This document shows positions 1 through 8,544 of a stretch of 42,953 bases of DNA, piece after piece. Source of the DNA: Clostridium sp. (lineage in GTDB: Bacteria > Bacillota > Clostridia > Clostridiales > Clostridiaceae). The notes beneath the pieces were generated by a model. The model searched no databases. It saw nothing but the letters and a program-made list of their open reading frames with translations, and was not told the DNA's origin. The translations under genes and the position numbers were made by a program. The stretch spans positions 1 to 42,953 of the forward strand of contig NZ_JAGHFX010000099.1 in the NCBI RefSeq assembly GCF_017888565.1. Direction: 5' to 3'. Position 1 is the first letter of the stretch; each line of letters opens with the position of its first letter.

Positions 1-208
1 ATATTAGATTTCAAAAAAGGTTAAAAAATATGGCTCCAATTAAATATCGAAGCCATTTTTGTAATTCACAATGATATATCCCTTTTAACAATGTCTACTT
101 TTTAGGGGTCAGACCAAAACGCGAGCACCTTTTAAGCCATTGATTTTACCTACTTAAAGACATTTTTAAACTTTAATTTAAATTTTTAGCTATTATTTTT
201 ATATATGC
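1..208. other. Intergenic left edge, no gene seen
   Basis: No credible reading frame. A hairpin sits at about 26-58 (ATGGCT paired with AGCCAT, followed by a T run), which may be a terminator for a gene left of the window. At 112-123 there is AGGGGTCAGACC, a string I associate with ends of transposase or REP-like remnants in clostridia, but there is no transposase frame here. Confidence 0.4.
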
Positions 209-242
209 AAAAATGGAGGTTCCAATTAGAACCTCCATTTTT
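209..242 (-). terminator. Terminator of galM
   Basis: Perfect stem AATGGAGGTTC / GAACCTCCATT with A and T runs on both sides, about 125 bp beyond the leftward galM stop. It can act in both directions. Confidence 0.8.
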
Positions 243-367
243 ATCGGCTAATAACAAAATTTATTTTAATAAAGCCATTCTGCTTATTATATATGGCTTA
301 ATTAATAATATACAGCTCAGTTTACCACTACTTACTATTTATACTCTAGTTATATATTTATTACAGG

Positions 368-1411
368 TTATATAATAGAAAATTTATATATTGTTTCTTT
401 GTTGTATTCTTCATCTTTTCTTAAAATAGAGTATTTGACAAAACTATTATCCTCTCCTATAGGTGGACATTGAGTTTCTATAGCTAATGCACCTCTTCTT
501 CCTGGCTTTTTACCACAATCTAAAAGTTCATCATCTGGGAAATTAAGTGAGTATAATACTACACTATTTTGATTTGTGTAAACGTCCATTTGTCTACCAG
601 ATGCTTTATGATACAATCTAAGTTTTATATCATTTCCTCCATTTAAAACCCATGGATGATCATATCCTTGTCCAATTTTAAGCTGATAGTCATCCTCTTC
701 TATATCTCTTCCTATTGTTTTAGGGTTTGTAAAATCAAATGGAGTTCCTTCTATATTTATAATTTCTCCAGTTGGAACTGAGTTTTCATTAAGCTCAATT
801 AAAAAATCGCTATCTATATATAAGTAATGACTTAATATATCTTCCTTACAATTTCCACTCAAATTAAAATAACTATGATTTGTTAAGTTAACCAATGTAT
901 CTTCATCACTTATTGCTTTATATGATATTTTGAATTCATTATCTTCCGTAATAGTATATCTTACTATTAAATTTAAATTACCAGGATATCCTTCTTCCCC
1001 TGATGGGCTTAAGTAATAAAATTCAGCATATGCTTCATTTTCATTAGCATTTGTTTTTACCTTTAAGAATTTCTTATTAAATCCGATATTTCCTCCATGT
1101 CCTTGATTTGCCCCATAATTTTTATTAAAAGATAAAACGTTACCATTTAAGTCAACTTTTCCATCTGCTATTCTTCCAGAGGTTCTACCTATTAAAGCTC
1201 CATAATATGATGGGTTTTCTTCATACAAATTAAAATCTTTATATTTCATAACTACATTTTCGATTATTCCATCTTTATCTGGAACTAATAAATCTGTTAA
1301 TATAGCTCCATAATTTAATACATTTATTCCAAACCCCTTTGAGTTCCTTAAATTATAACTTTCAATATTTTTTCCCTTAAACTCTCCAACTAACACTTTT
1401 AAAATTTCCAT
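368..1411 (-). CDS. galM: Aldose 1-epimerase (galactose mutarotase)
   Basis: Interconverts the alpha and beta anomers of D-galactose and D-glucose in the cytoplasm, feeding the Leloir pathway. The 347-residue length is normal for the family. Conserved elements are in order: GHGG near residue 105 (substrate-binding His), NHSYFNLSG at 178-186 with the catalytic acid His179, YDH at 250-252, and IETQ at 311-314 with Glu312 as the probable base. The beta-rich fold extends over the whole length. ATG is preceded by AGGAG at good spacing. It stands alone: no galK, galT or sugar transporter is adjacent, so the physiological sugar cannot be read from context. A terminator follows at 209-242. Confidence 0.93.
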   Translation of the reverse strand: MEILKVLVGEFKGKNIESYNLRNSKGFGINVLNYGAILTDLLVPDKDGIIENVVMKYKDFNLYEENPSYYGALIGRTSGRIADGKVDLNGNVLSFNKNYGANQGHGGNIGFNKKFLKVKTNANENEAYAEFYYLSPSGEEGYPGNLNLIVRYTITEDNEFKISYKAISDEDTLVNLTNHSYFNLSGNCKEDILSHYLYIDSDFLIELNENSVPTGEIINIEGTPFDFTNPKTIGRDIEEDDYQLKIGQGYDHPWVLNGGNDIKLRLYHKASGRQMDVYTNQNSVVLYSLNFPDDELLDCGKKPGRRGALAIETQCPPIGEDNSFVKYSILRKDEEYNKETIYKFSII

Positions 1412-2012
1412 AGTTTCACTCCTAAAACTTATTTAAATATTTTATTATGCTATATTTCATTTGTTAATTTACATCTTTAATGCTTAAGTTAAAGTATTTA
1501 TAAATTATTTCTATACCTATTTTTATTACCATATTGATAATATATACCCATAAAATAGAAGAGTCAATCAGTTAATTAAATTTTTAGTAAAGTTTCTATA
1601 TTTTCTTACTTCTTCTATAATAATATAACAGTTTACTATAGATATATTTTATATATAGTAAATTATTACTATATTTTATATTACGTATATTAAATATATA
1701 TTTAATACTAAATTATATAAAATATATTATATCTTACTAATTTCTCATTCTTTATAACTTCTTTGTTATATTTTTCTTTTATTATTGTACATTTAATTTC
1801 CACCTATTATAATAAAATTATATGTTATTTTAGCTATACTAATATTATAAATTTTTACTAAGTATTTAGAATACACTTGAATTATTAACATATAAAATTA
1901 AAATATATGTCTCAATTTTTTATATTATTTAAACGATATAATCTTTTATAATTCAAATAAAACTTTATATCATTTTTAAATTGAATCATATACATTATAC
2001 TGGGGGTATAAT
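1412..2012. other. AT-rich intergenic region between divergent genes
   Basis: About 600 bp of very AT-rich DNA between divergently transcribed galM and the bacteriohemerythrin gene. It must hold both promoters. I see no coding potential, RNA gene or repeat array, only low-complexity TATA-like stretches. Confidence 0.6.
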
Positions 2013-2414
2013 ATGGGATCTTGGTCCGAAAAATTTTCTGTAAACATAGAGGTTATCGATAATCAACATAAAGAATTATTCGATATTCTTGATAGTTGCT
2101 ATGAGCTCTTACTTAAAAATCATGATGATGATAAATATGATAAGATAATAGCAATTTTAGAACAACTAAAAGATTATACTATATATCATTTTAAAACTGA
2201 GGAAGAATTTATGCGTAAAAATAGATATTCTAAATTCTTATCTCATAAATTTGCTCATGATTCATTTATGGAGCAAATTAATTGTTTTGATATCTATTCA
2301 ATAGATATAGATCAAAAACAGTATATTAATAATATACTAGATGTTGTTTCTAACTGGATTAAAGTACATATACTAGAAACAGATAAAAATATTCATAAAT
2401 ATCTAAACTTATAG
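2013..2414 (+). CDS. Bacteriohemerythrin
   Basis: Non-heme di-iron O2-binding four-helix bundle, 133 residues, cytoplasmic. All seven canonical iron ligands are present at the expected spacing: His19 (NQHKELF), His59 and Glu63 (HFKTEEEF), His78 and His82 (HKFAH), His119 and Asp124 (HILETD). In anaerobes such proteins are thought to scavenge, store or sense O2 (family knowledge). The ATG is preceded by GGGGG. The gene is monocistronic, with a long AT-rich upstream region and a bidirectional terminator immediately after it. Confidence 0.95.
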   Translation: MGSWSEKFSVNIEVIDNQHKELFDILDSCYELLLKNHDDDKYDKIIAILEQLKDYTIYHFKTEEEFMRKNRYSKFLSHKFAHDSFMEQINCFDIYSIDIDQKQYINNILDVVSNWIKVHILETDKNIHKYLNL

Positions 2415-2415
2415 C

Positions 2416-2462
2416 AAAAAATAACTGATAGTAATTATAATAAAATACTATCAGTTATTTTT
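2416..2462. terminator. Bidirectional terminator between convergent genes
   Basis: Stem AAATAACTGATAGT / ACTATCAGTTATTT with flanking A and T runs. It lies between the rightward hemerythrin gene and the leftward DUF1653 gene and can serve both. Confidence 0.88.
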
Positions 2463-2464
2463 AA

Positions 2465-2803
2465 TTAATATTTAAATAATTCAAATCTATATTCTTGCTT
2501 TACTTCTGGATATTTTTCTCTATCTACTTCACTTAAAAACATTTCAATAGGCCTTGCATATATTCCCTTATCATCATAAAGTGCCTTATATAATACCAAC
2601 TCCTTTGAGTAATTCCCTAAGTGAAAATATAAATTTTCTTTTTTATAAATATCTATTGTTGAGTTTAATTCAGTATGAAAAGCTTTGAGTACCTCGCTAT
2701 CATTAAGAATATTTTTATCTTCTTGAATATTACTAACTCCCATAACGGCATAATAATTATTTTTAAAATGCTTATAAATAGCTGGATATTTAAAATCTCT
2801 CAT
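2465..2803 (-). CDS. DUF1653 family protein
   Basis: Small cytoplasmic protein of 112 residues. The family hallmarks are visible: a start that sets out from an N-terminal [13 protein letters not shown] strand, a middle VLYKALYDD motif and a late [14 protein letters not shown] segment. Function is unknown for the family. It begins 10 bp after the stop of the NamA-type reductase with AGGGG upstream of the ATG, so the two genes form one transcription unit and probably share redox or electrophile regulation. It is not homologous to the reductase. A terminator follows directly. Confidence 0.85.
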   Translation of the reverse strand: MRDFKYPAIYKHFKNNYYAVMGVSNIQEDKNILNDSEVLKAFHTELNSTIDIYKKENLYFHLGNYSKELVLYKALYDDKGIYARPIEMFLSEVDREKYPEVKQEYRFELFKY

Positions 2804-2813
2804 GTCATTCCCC

Positions 2814-3857
2814 TTATTTATTTTGAATACTTCTTGGAAAACCTAACTCATATTGTTTAGGTAAATCAGTTTTCTTATTTAATTTTACAGCGGCTTGTAA
2901 TGGCCAGTATGGATTTCTAAACATAGCTCTTCCAATTGCCACAAGATCAGCTTCTTCATTACCTATTATAGCATTTGCAAGATCTGGTTCATCTAATTTT
3001 CCAACTGCAATTACCTCTGTATTCAGTGCTTCTTTTATAGCTCTTGCATATGGAACTTGATAAGCAGCATGAGTACCTGGTCTTCCTGCTGCTGCTATTG
3101 GACCTTCTCCACCTGCACTTATATGGAACATATCTGCACCTGCCTTTTTATACTCTTTAGCAAGTTCTATTCCTGTTTCTATTCCATATCCACCTTCAAC
3201 ATATTCTCTTCCTGAAATACGCATTATTAAGGGCATATCTTCTGGCATTTCACTTTTAGCAGCTTTTATAACTTCTGAGCCAAACTTTGTTAAATCTTTT
3301 CCATATTCATCATTTCTTTTATTTGTTAATGGTGAGTGGAATTGATGTATTAAGTATCCATGTGCTCCGTGAATTTCTATAGCATCAAATCCTGCTTTAA
3401 CAGCACGTCTAACAGCTAATCTAAACTTTTCTACCATTTCCTTTACTTCTTCTGTAGATAACCCTCTAGGAGTTTTACATGAATCATCAAATGGTATTGG
3501 TGAAGGAGCAACAGGAATTTCAGCATCTTCTGCTTTCCTACCAGCATGTGCAATTTGAACTGCAACCTTTGCTCCATACCTATGACATTCATCTATAATT
3601 CTTTTTAATGGCTCTATTTGATCATCGCACCATAATCCTAAATCATAATCAGTAATACGTCCATCTGGTTCAACATCTGTCATTTCTACTATTATTAAAC
3701 CAGTTCCACCTATTGCTCTACTTACATAATGAATATAATGCCATTCTGTTGCTATTCCATCTTTCTTTTCTACTGAATATTGACACATTGGAGGCATAAC
3801 TATTCTATTTTTTAATTCTAAACCCTTTATCTTATATGGTGTAAATAAATCTTTCAT
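2814..3857 (-). CDS. namA: NADH:flavin oxidoreductase, NamA/YqjM class (Old Yellow Enzyme)
   Basis: FMN-dependent ene-reductase that reduces activated C=C bonds of enones, nitro compounds and similar electrophiles using NAD(P)H. TIM barrel of 347 residues. YqjM-class residues are visible: Cys25 and Tyr27 in PPMCQYS (the redox-tuning cysteine), QIAHAGRK around His104, and the His163/His166 pair in [15 protein letters not shown], followed by TNKRNDEYG. The C terminus has the phosphate-binding [17 protein letters not shown] is preceded by GGAAAGGTGG. It has its own promoter with an overlapping palindrome (3916-3951) and leads a two-gene operon with the DUF1653 gene. Confidence 0.93.
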   Translation of the reverse strand: MKDLFTPYKIKGLELKNRIVMPPMCQYSVEKKDGIATEWHYIHYVSRAIGGTGLIIVEMTDVEPDGRITDYDLGLWCDDQIEPLKRIIDECHRYGAKVAVQIAHAGRKAEDAEIPVAPSPIPFDDSCKTPRGLSTEEVKEMVEKFRLAVRRAVKAGFDAIEIHGAHGYLIHQFHSPLTNKRNDEYGKDLTKFGSEVIKAAKSEMPEDMPLIMRISGREYVEGGYGIETGIELAKEYKKAGADMFHISAGGEGPIAAAGRPGTHAAYQVPYARAIKEALNTEVIAVGKLDEPDLANAIIGNEEADLVAIGRAMFRNPYWPLQAAVKLNKKTDLPKQYELGFPRSIQNK

Positions 3858-3893
3858 ATATAACCACCTTTCCTCTTACTTTAATCTATATTT

Positions 3894-3951
3894 AGTATAA
3901 AAAATATACTTTTATAAATCAAGTACTCACTTTTAAGTTAGTACCTGATTT
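3894..3951 (-). promoter_or_regulatory. namA promoter with overlapping palindromic operator
   Basis: On the minus strand TTGATT (3917-3922), a 17-nt spacer and TATACT (3894-3899) form a good sigma-A promoter about 37 bp upstream of the namA start. An inverted repeat at 3916-3951 with arms AAATCAAGTACT and AGTACCTGATTT (11 of 12 paired) covers the -35 box. GTACT/AGTAC palindromes of this kind are known operators for HxlR/YodB-type redox regulators of ene-reductases. No such regulator gene lies in the window. Confidence 0.65.
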
Positions 3952-3953
3952 AT

Positions 3954-3991
3954 AAAGTAATAGAACTCCCATTAAGAGAGTTCTATTACTT
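3954..3991 (-). terminator. Terminator of the phage-holin-family gene
   Basis: Perfect 15-bp stem AAAGTAATAGAACTC / GAGTTCTATTACTTT, located just past the stop of the leftward gene at 4015. Confidence 0.85.
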
Positions 3992-4014
3992 TATAATTAT
4001 GAAATTAATTTATT

Positions 4015-4383
4015 CTACATAACTCTTGATGGGAATATAGCATCTAATACACCTATTACTAATGCAGCTATTAATGCTCCAAATATTGAAACTCTCATAT
4101 TAGGAACTAAAAATTGTGCTAAATATAAAATTACAGCTGCAATAACAAATCCCTTTACTCCTTTTCCAAATGGAGAAGCATCTACACCCATAAACGCCTC
4201 TACTAAATAATCTAAAACAGTTATAACTACTGCTGCTAATACATAGGACCATAGCCCGCTAATACTAAATCCTGGAGTAAAAAAGGATGTTATGCCTAAA
4301 ATAACTGCTACTAATATCAATCTTCCAATCCATCCCAAAATACTACTATTTCTATTTTCTTTTACATTATTATTTTGTCCCAT
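4015..4383 (-). CDS. Phage holin family / YvlD-like membrane protein
   Basis: A 122-residue integral membrane protein with four hydrophobic segments at roughly 18-37, 45-66, 78-94 and 98-116, matching the four-TM 'phage holin family 4' (PF04020, YvlD-like). Despite the family name these are usually chromosomal and not lytic, and the one studied context is cell-envelope stress. There is no phage gene next to it. A strong AAGGAGGA site precedes the ATG. It is monocistronic with its own terminator. The residue GVDASPFGKG lies in the loop between TM2 and TM3. Confidence 0.8.
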   Translation of the reverse strand: MGQNNNVKENRNSSILGWIGRLILVAVILGITSFFTPGFSISGLWSYVLAAVVITVLDYLVEAFMGVDASPFGKGVKGFVIAAVILYLAQFLVPNMRVSIFGALIAALVIGVLDAIFPSRVM

Positions 4384-4609
4384 AATAATTCCTCCTTCGT
4401 AAGATTCTATTAGTTTCTTATAGTATTAACTAAATTCAAAAAATTATTTCTTAAATTTTAAAAAAATAAATTTCAATTTAAATATAAATTTTTTAATATA
4501 TAATTCTTATTATTTAAATAAATTTAAGTTAATAATCAAAAATATTATTAAAATCAATTCTAGTTATTAATATAAAAATTATTAAACTATCATTCTTATT
4601 TATATAAAA

Positions 4610-4906
4610 CTAACTTCCATTCTTATTAATCTTTATTGTTCCTATAGTAACTAAAAGGTCATGTACAAAATTTGATCCTCTGCTTATTAATATTCCAGTC
4701 AACATTATTCCTAAGTATGGTATATTGGACTTTATGCTCAAAAGGTCTAACAAATCCAGTTTGGTTGAAAAAGTTATTATTAAAGATATACAAAGCGCTC
4801 CTATTTTATCAATAGATAATTTACCATTTTGCCATATCATTTTCAAAGTTTCCCAAACACTTTCTGCTAGCAAGGAAATAAAAATTAATATTATCAAGTT
4901 TTCCAT
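4610..4906 (-). CDS. Small membrane protein of unknown function
   Basis: Not recognised with certainty. From the preferred start (Met of MENLIILIF, with AGAGGTGG 8 nt upstream) it is 98 residues. An upstream GTG in the same frame lies inside that ribosome site and is unlikely to be used. There are three hydrophobic segments, roughly residues 2-16, 36-50 and 65-80, joined by short basic or acidic loops. The pattern resembles small holin-like or phage-derived membrane proteins but no signature settles it. About 225 bp on its right side and 310 bp beyond are gene-free. Confidence 0.6.
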   Translation of the reverse strand: MENLIILIFISLLAESVWETLKMIWQNGKLSIDKIGALCISLIITFSTKLDLLDLLSIKSNIPYLGIMLTGILISRGSNFVHDLLVTIGTIKINKNGS

Positions 4907-5058
4907 ACCATAATCCACCTCTTTTTATATTACTTAAATTATTTAATACAAGTACCTTACATTTATAATTCTTACATACTATTTAATACTATTTAAATGC
5001 ACTTTTTATAACTATAATTTATTATTAAAACTAATTTTTTAATTTTATAAAGTTCTAA

Positions 5059-5200
5059 TTGACATAAAACTTGTCTTTGATTTATTATCTATATCAAGTA
5101 GTTAATTATTTTCCAGGTAGATTTTTTTCATACTGCTTTCTACCTGGTATAAAAGACACTAAAAAAGTAGCACCTAGGACATCAATCCTAAGTGCTACTT
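5059..5200 (+). ncRNA. Candidate small RNA between two hairpins
   Basis: In a gene-free stretch the plus strand has TTGACA (5059-5064), an 18-nt spacer and TATTAT (5083-5088), followed by a 9-bp stem-loop at 5113-5147 (CCAGGTAGA/TCTACCTGG) and a longer stem-loop at 5161-5200. This would give an RNA of about 105 nt. The plus-strand T run after the last hairpin is weak, so this is only a candidate. Confidence 0.3.
5161..5200 (-). terminator. Terminator of the 68-residue gene
   Basis: Stem AAGTAGCACCTAGG / CCTAAGTGCTACTT (one mismatch). Read leftward it is followed by six Ts, which fits a terminator for the leftward gene that ends at 5230. Confidence 0.8.
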
Positions 5201-5229
5201 ATTTCGTATCAAGTTAAATTTATAAATAT

Positions 5230-5436
5230 TTATTTTTGTAACTGCTTATTTAGAAGAAATATATTTTCTATCTCATCCCCATTCTCATCATAATATTTAA
5301 CATTTGCTCCTGCTATGTATCCTATTGTATCTCTATCAAGTACACTCCCTTGAATTTTTAATAATATATCCTCATTCATAGGTAATTCTACTTCCTTTGT
5401 TTCATTATCCCTATCACATACTATCTTTACTTTCAT
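5230..5436 (-). CDS. Hypothetical 68-residue protein
   Basis: Not recognised. Small soluble acidic protein beginning MKVKIVCD, with alternating beta-strand-like segments and a C-terminal YYDENGDEIENIFLLNKQL. The ATG at 5436 is chosen because AAGGAG lies 10 nt upstream. A second in-frame ATG nine bases earlier almost touches the ribosome site. Monocistronic, with a terminator at 5161-5200. The high ribosome-site quality and terminator argue for a real gene. Confidence 0.65.
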   Translation of the reverse strand: MKVKIVCDRDNETKEVELPMNEDILLKIQGSVLDRDTIGYIAGANVKYYDENGDEIENIFLLNKQLQK

Positions 5437-5630
5437 AAATATCATTCTCCTTTATAATTTTAGTATGCTTCAATAAAAACTAAAATATTTCTAATAAATA
5501 TAAATATTAATGCCAGTAAGAATACCGAATTGATACTCTTTCAAGTATTAATACTTCCTCTAACATAAAGTGTTTAGTTTAATATCTTTTAAATACCAAA
5601 AAAAATTATTTTTCTATAATCTTTTTATCA

Positions 5631-5667
5631 AAAATAGGATATCTAAAAATATAGATATCCTATTAAA
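5631..5667 (-). terminator. Terminator of the DUF1259 gene
   Basis: Perfect 12-bp stem AATAGGATATCT / AGATATCCTATT with A and T runs on both sides, 20 bp past the leftward stop at 5686. Confidence 0.82.
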
Positions 5668-5685
5668 ATTATTTAAACTATACTA

Positions 5686-6087
5686 CTATCTTTTTAACAC
5701 CTTTAAAGCCTCGGCAACCTTTCTCGCAAAATCTAAAGGCCTATCAATTGATTCAAAATGAATATACATAAGCCTTGGATTATCAAATAGCCAATGATTA
5801 TGCAATGCAGTTACAAGTATTCCTCTTGCTCTTAATGCAGATATAAAGTCATTTATTTCATTTTGAAGTATAACTGTTTCGCCTAAATTAAGAGTTCTAC
5901 CATTATTATCGGGAGATTCAAAAGAAAACAATGCTGATAAAGCTAATGGTGATCGTGTTCTTCTTCCTAATATTTCTGCCCTTATATTTCTCATAAATGT
6001 TACTGTACAAACATTATTATCTGTACTTAGAATCTTAGCACCAAGTATTCTGGCAAATTCATTACAAGTTCTACAAAAGTTTACCAT
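5686..6087 (-). CDS. DUF1259 domain protein
   Basis: 133-residue protein of the DUF1259 (LppY/LpqO) family; the biochemical role is not established. The family core is clear: a glycine/threonine strand in the middle (LNLGETVILQNEINDF) and the C-terminal ALHNHWLFDNPRLMYIHFE with the clustered histidines that look like a metal site, then a helix RPLDFARKVAEALK. Two cysteines near the N terminus (CRTC) are outside the usual core. No signal peptide is seen, so it is probably cytoplasmic. Starts at ATG behind GGAGGG and stands alone with its own terminator. Confidence 0.82.
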   Translation of the reverse strand: MVNFCRTCNEFARILGAKILSTDNNVCTVTFMRNIRAEILGRRTRSPLALSALFSFESPDNNGRTLNLGETVILQNEINDFISALRARGILVTALHNHWLFDNPRLMYIHFESIDRPLDFARKVAEALKVLKR

Positions 6088-6562
6088 AAGTTTCCCTCCA
6101 AAATTAGATAAATCCTATAATAAATAAAATGAGTTTATCTATATATACATAATATGATATTCTGTTTATATTTGTTAATCATTATTGTGTATATTTTTTT
6201 TATTTTCAACTGTAACTTTATTTAAAATTATGATTTATTTACAAACTTATTAAAGCTAAAACTAACAAAATCTTGGTAAAGCTTCACTAAAGTATATTTA
6301 ATATTATTATCATATATCCTTGTATAAGATTTTTATAATTACAAACAAAAAGTACTTAGATTTTACTCTAAGTACTCCTTCATTATTATGGAAAGTAGCT
6401 TTTTAAAGGATGCTACTAAGAACCTTTTCTCTTTATTTAGGTATATCATAAAGATATTTATAAATTCACTTTATTTGCCTCTTTCCGTATTGGGTACACT
6501 TTTTTATTCTTAAATAAAAAGGAGTTTTAAGCTCTACTTAAAACTCTCGATTAAAACAAAAA
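6088..6562. other. Gene-free stretch with two hairpins
   Basis: AT-rich DNA holding a hairpin at 6351-6376 (AGTACTTAGA / TCTAAGTACT) and the zinc-ribbon gene terminator at 6522-6546. A 41-codon rightward frame at 6388-6513 lacks a ribosome site and is not called. Confidence 0.5.
6522..6546 (-). terminator. Terminator of the zinc-ribbon gene
   Basis: Stem GAGTTTTAA / TTAAAACTC with a 7-nt loop, 17 bp past the leftward stop at 6563, followed leftward by CTTTTTATTT. Confidence 0.75.
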
Positions 6563-6715
6563 TTATCTTCTATTTTGCTCTTTCTTAGCTCTTCTACAAG
6601 ATATACATCTTGTTGGCTCATTATCGAATCCTTTTTCCTTGTAGAATTCTTGTTCTCCTACTGAAAATATGAATTCACTTCCGCAATCTCTGCATGTTAT
6701 TGTCTTATCTGTCAT
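6563..6715 (-). CDS. Zinc-ribbon domain protein
   Basis: 50-residue protein with two Cys pairs, CRDC and CISC, separated by a helix containing EQEFYKEKGFDNEPTRC. This is the layout of the short 'probable zinc-ribbon' family (zf-trcl). It likely binds one Zn2+ and may bind nucleic acid or a partner protein; no function is established. The Met of MTDKTITC is chosen because AGGAGGAATATTT lies directly upstream. A frame extending 10 codons further has no ribosome site. The C terminus is very basic (RRAKKEQNRR). Monocistronic. Confidence 0.85.
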   Translation of the reverse strand: MTDKTITCRDCGSEFIFSVGEQEFYKEKGFDNEPTRCISCRRAKKEQNRR

Positions 6716-7029
6716 AAATATTCCTCCTAAATTTAAATATTCCAAATGGATAATAACCTCTAATTTATGAGAAATTATTTATCTAAATCAAACCTATTTT
6801 TATTAGCTCTTTGCTATTTATTTATTATATCACATCATAATATTTTTTACAATACTTTTTTTATTCTAGAAATATTTCATATTTTAAAATAAAGAATAAG
6901 ATAATATTATTAACTATAAATAAATAATCATAATATCTATACAGGCTTTTTTACTTTTTAACTATTATTCTAAAATAAGTTTAATGATTTATTGAATAAC
7001 TGTATTTATACTAATTTTTTTATCCTGAT

Positions 7030-7305
7030 AAAAGAAAAACACTAGTCATTAACCTAGTGTTTTTCACATTGCAAGACAAGCTGTAATCGAAGTTCTGTAA
7101 TATTAAAACTTTGTAATTCACTAAAACTTACTAAAATTTAATTTTATTTATAAACCCTTTAAAATCAATAATTTAGAGAGTTTTTATTTGTAAGTTTAAT
7201 GAACAATAGAATTTAGTAAATCTATGAATCACAAGAAAACCTTGGAAAAATCTCGGCAAATATAGAAACTCAAGACTAGGATTTATTATTATCCTAGTCT
7301 TTTTA
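7030..7305. repeat. Direct repeat DR-L flanking the tail island
   Basis: About 270 bp that recurs in the same orientation, roughly 85% alike by eye, at 24006-24278. The unit opens with a hairpin (7035-7064, ACACTAG/CTAGTGT with A and T runs), carries the conserved block TCTGTAATATTAAAACTTTG, and closes with a rightward terminator hairpin (GACTAGG/CCTAGTC plus T run, ending about 7304). No frame is open across it. Several differences from DR-R keep base pairing, for example G:C to A:T in the last stem. Confidence 0.8.
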
Positions 7306-7398
7306 ACAATTAAATAAAACATATTCAAAAAACATTATTTTTGACCTTATTACATTTCTAATATATAATTAAATCAGTCAGTATATTAATTAAGGATT

Positions 7399-7668
7399 CT
7401 ATAGTGTGCAGCTATATCTATAAGTCTTATTTTTATACTGGCTCTTTTTTATTTTTAAACATATACATTCTCTACCTTTTAATCTTATAAAATTATCTAT
7501 TTCTTTCATAGCTAAAGATCTAAAAAATTCACTTGCAGAAATATGTTTTAAATCACAATATTTTTTTAGTTGCTTTTCTTTAGAATTAAGCCTAAATTCA
7601 AACCTATCATCTAATAATACTTCTTCCTTTTTAAATATAGAATTAATTAACTCTATTACCTTACTCAA
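7399..7668 (-). CDS. Ribbon-helix-helix-like small protein
   Basis: 89 residues. Residues about 22-58 (FEFRLNSKEKQLKKYCDLK, then a turn and SASEFFRSLAMKEID) have the strand-helix-turn-helix layout of ribbon-helix-helix DNA-binding proteins of the CopG/MobC type; the rest is basic (KIKKSQYKNKTYRYSC). It is likely a plasmid- or phage-type regulator or relaxosome accessory protein, but the exact role is unknown. TTG start at 7668 behind GGGGGAGAG. It follows the 58-residue gene at 7752-7928 in the same direction with an 83-bp gap. It lies between DR-L and the tail operon, so it belongs to the mobile island. Confidence 0.6.
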   Translation of the reverse strand: MSKVIELINSIFKKEEVLLDDRFEFRLNSKEKQLKKYCDLKHISASEFFRSLAMKEIDNFIRLKGRECICLKIKKSQYKNKTYRYSCTL

Positions 7669-7751
7669 TCTACTCTCCCCCGCTTCTATTATTATTTCTT
7701 CTTAATACTTTTTAAGGCTTGTTCGTAATGTACGGACCTACTCTACCACTA

Positions 7752-7928
7752 TTACTCTTCCTTTATGGTTACATTTGTATCCCTTATATCTGGTAATGCT
7801 ATTAAGCCTAATAGCATATCTTTAACAGCTACAGATGGCACAGAGTACTCTAATAATTTACTATAAAGCCTTAATTCTCTCTCTTTATTCTTAGAAAACT
7901 CTATTATTATCCTTAATCTTTCTGCCAT
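7752..7928 (-). CDS. Small 58-residue protein, possible RHH regulator
   Basis: Begins MAERLRIIIEF, followed by an amphipathic helix SKNKERELRLYSKLLEYS and a second helix VAVKDMLLGLIAL; it ends NVTIKEE. A very good ribosome site (AGGAGGTGCTAGT) precedes the ATG, which makes this a real gene despite its size. The strand then two-helix pattern could be ribbon-helix-helix, which would match its downstream neighbour at 7399, but there is no decisive signature. Co-directional with the RHH-like gene and probably in one unit with it. Confidence 0.7.
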   Translation of the reverse strand: MAERLRIIIEFSKNKERELRLYSKLLEYSVPSVAVKDMLLGLIALPDIRDTNVTIKEE

Positions 7929-8049
7929 ACTAGCACCTCCTATTTATTTCTTAGTAGTACATTGTATGCCTATGTTATACATAGTAGAAGATTCTTACTA
8001 AAGCTTTTAAATTTTTTTAATTGGATATTAATTTAAATAACATTATTCT

Positions 8050-8139
8050 ATAAAAAGAGATTTTATAAGAATAGATTTAAGTATAAGTTTAATGTTTCTA
8101 TGTTTATTTTCTTTATCAATAGGATTAATATTAAAATAA
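8050..8139 (+). pseudogene. Broken copy of a 29-residue hydrophobic peptide gene
   Basis: The frame reads xKRDFIRIDLSISLMFLCL then FSLSIGLILK and a stop. It is the same length as the copy at 24725-24815 and similar along its whole length. The codon at the start position is ATA, and a stop lies four codons further upstream, so no normal start exists. The sequence after the stop resembles a decayed version of the terminator after copy 2. A short basic head followed by one hydrophobic segment suggests a single-pass membrane peptide. Confidence 0.5.
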
Positions 8140-8175
8140 AACATCTAGAATAATATAAGTGCTTTTTATTAATGC

Positions 8176-8544
8176 TTAAAATTCTATAAAATCTTTTAGA
8201 TTTAAATACATTTTATCATAAGTCTTATAATCACAAAAATATCTAGAAAAACTTAAAATTGAATCTAAATCATTTTCTAAAATCATAGGAGCAATATGTT
8301 TAATAACATATATAGTTTTAATATCGTCTCCAGTTAATTTATCTTCCCTAATAAATTTATTAAATTCATAATCAATAATGAAGTTAAAATAATGTGGGGT
8401 ATTAGCTTCTTTTAATTGCCTTTTAATTAAATTAATACATTTTTCAAAGATACCCTCTTCATTTTCTATTTCAAGACTTATTATACCTTCTTTATTTATT
8501 TTCTTCATCATCTTAGCTATTTTCAAAAAAATCATTATTAGCAT
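8176..8544 (-). CDS. Hypothetical protein, uncertain start
   Basis: Not recognised. The longest frame gives 122 residues, but the body more likely begins at MKKINKEGIISLE (start near 8508), leaving about 110 residues. It is acidic and lysine-rich, with a helical middle (CINLIKRQLKEANTPH) and aromatic C terminus (YFCDYKTYDKMYLNLKDFIEF). No convincing ribosome site precedes either start, and its 5' end overlaps the damaged secreted-protein gene on the other strand. It may be a truncated gene at a recombination scar. Confidence 0.4.
   Translation of the reverse strand: MLIMIFLKIAKMMKKINKEGIISLEIENEEGIFEKCINLIKRQLKEANTPHYFNFIIDYEFNKFIREDKLTGDDIKTIYVIKHIAPMILENDLDSILSFSRYFCDYKTYDKMYLNLKDFIEF

Noticed and set aside
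112..123. AGGGGTCAGACC as an insertion sequence end
   Set aside because: No transposase frame or partner end is visible in the first 367 bases, so it is left as a possible remnant only.
6388..6513. 41-codon rightward frame, hydrophobic
   Set aside because: No ribosome site, overlaps the middle of a gene-free stretch and has no other sign of a gene.
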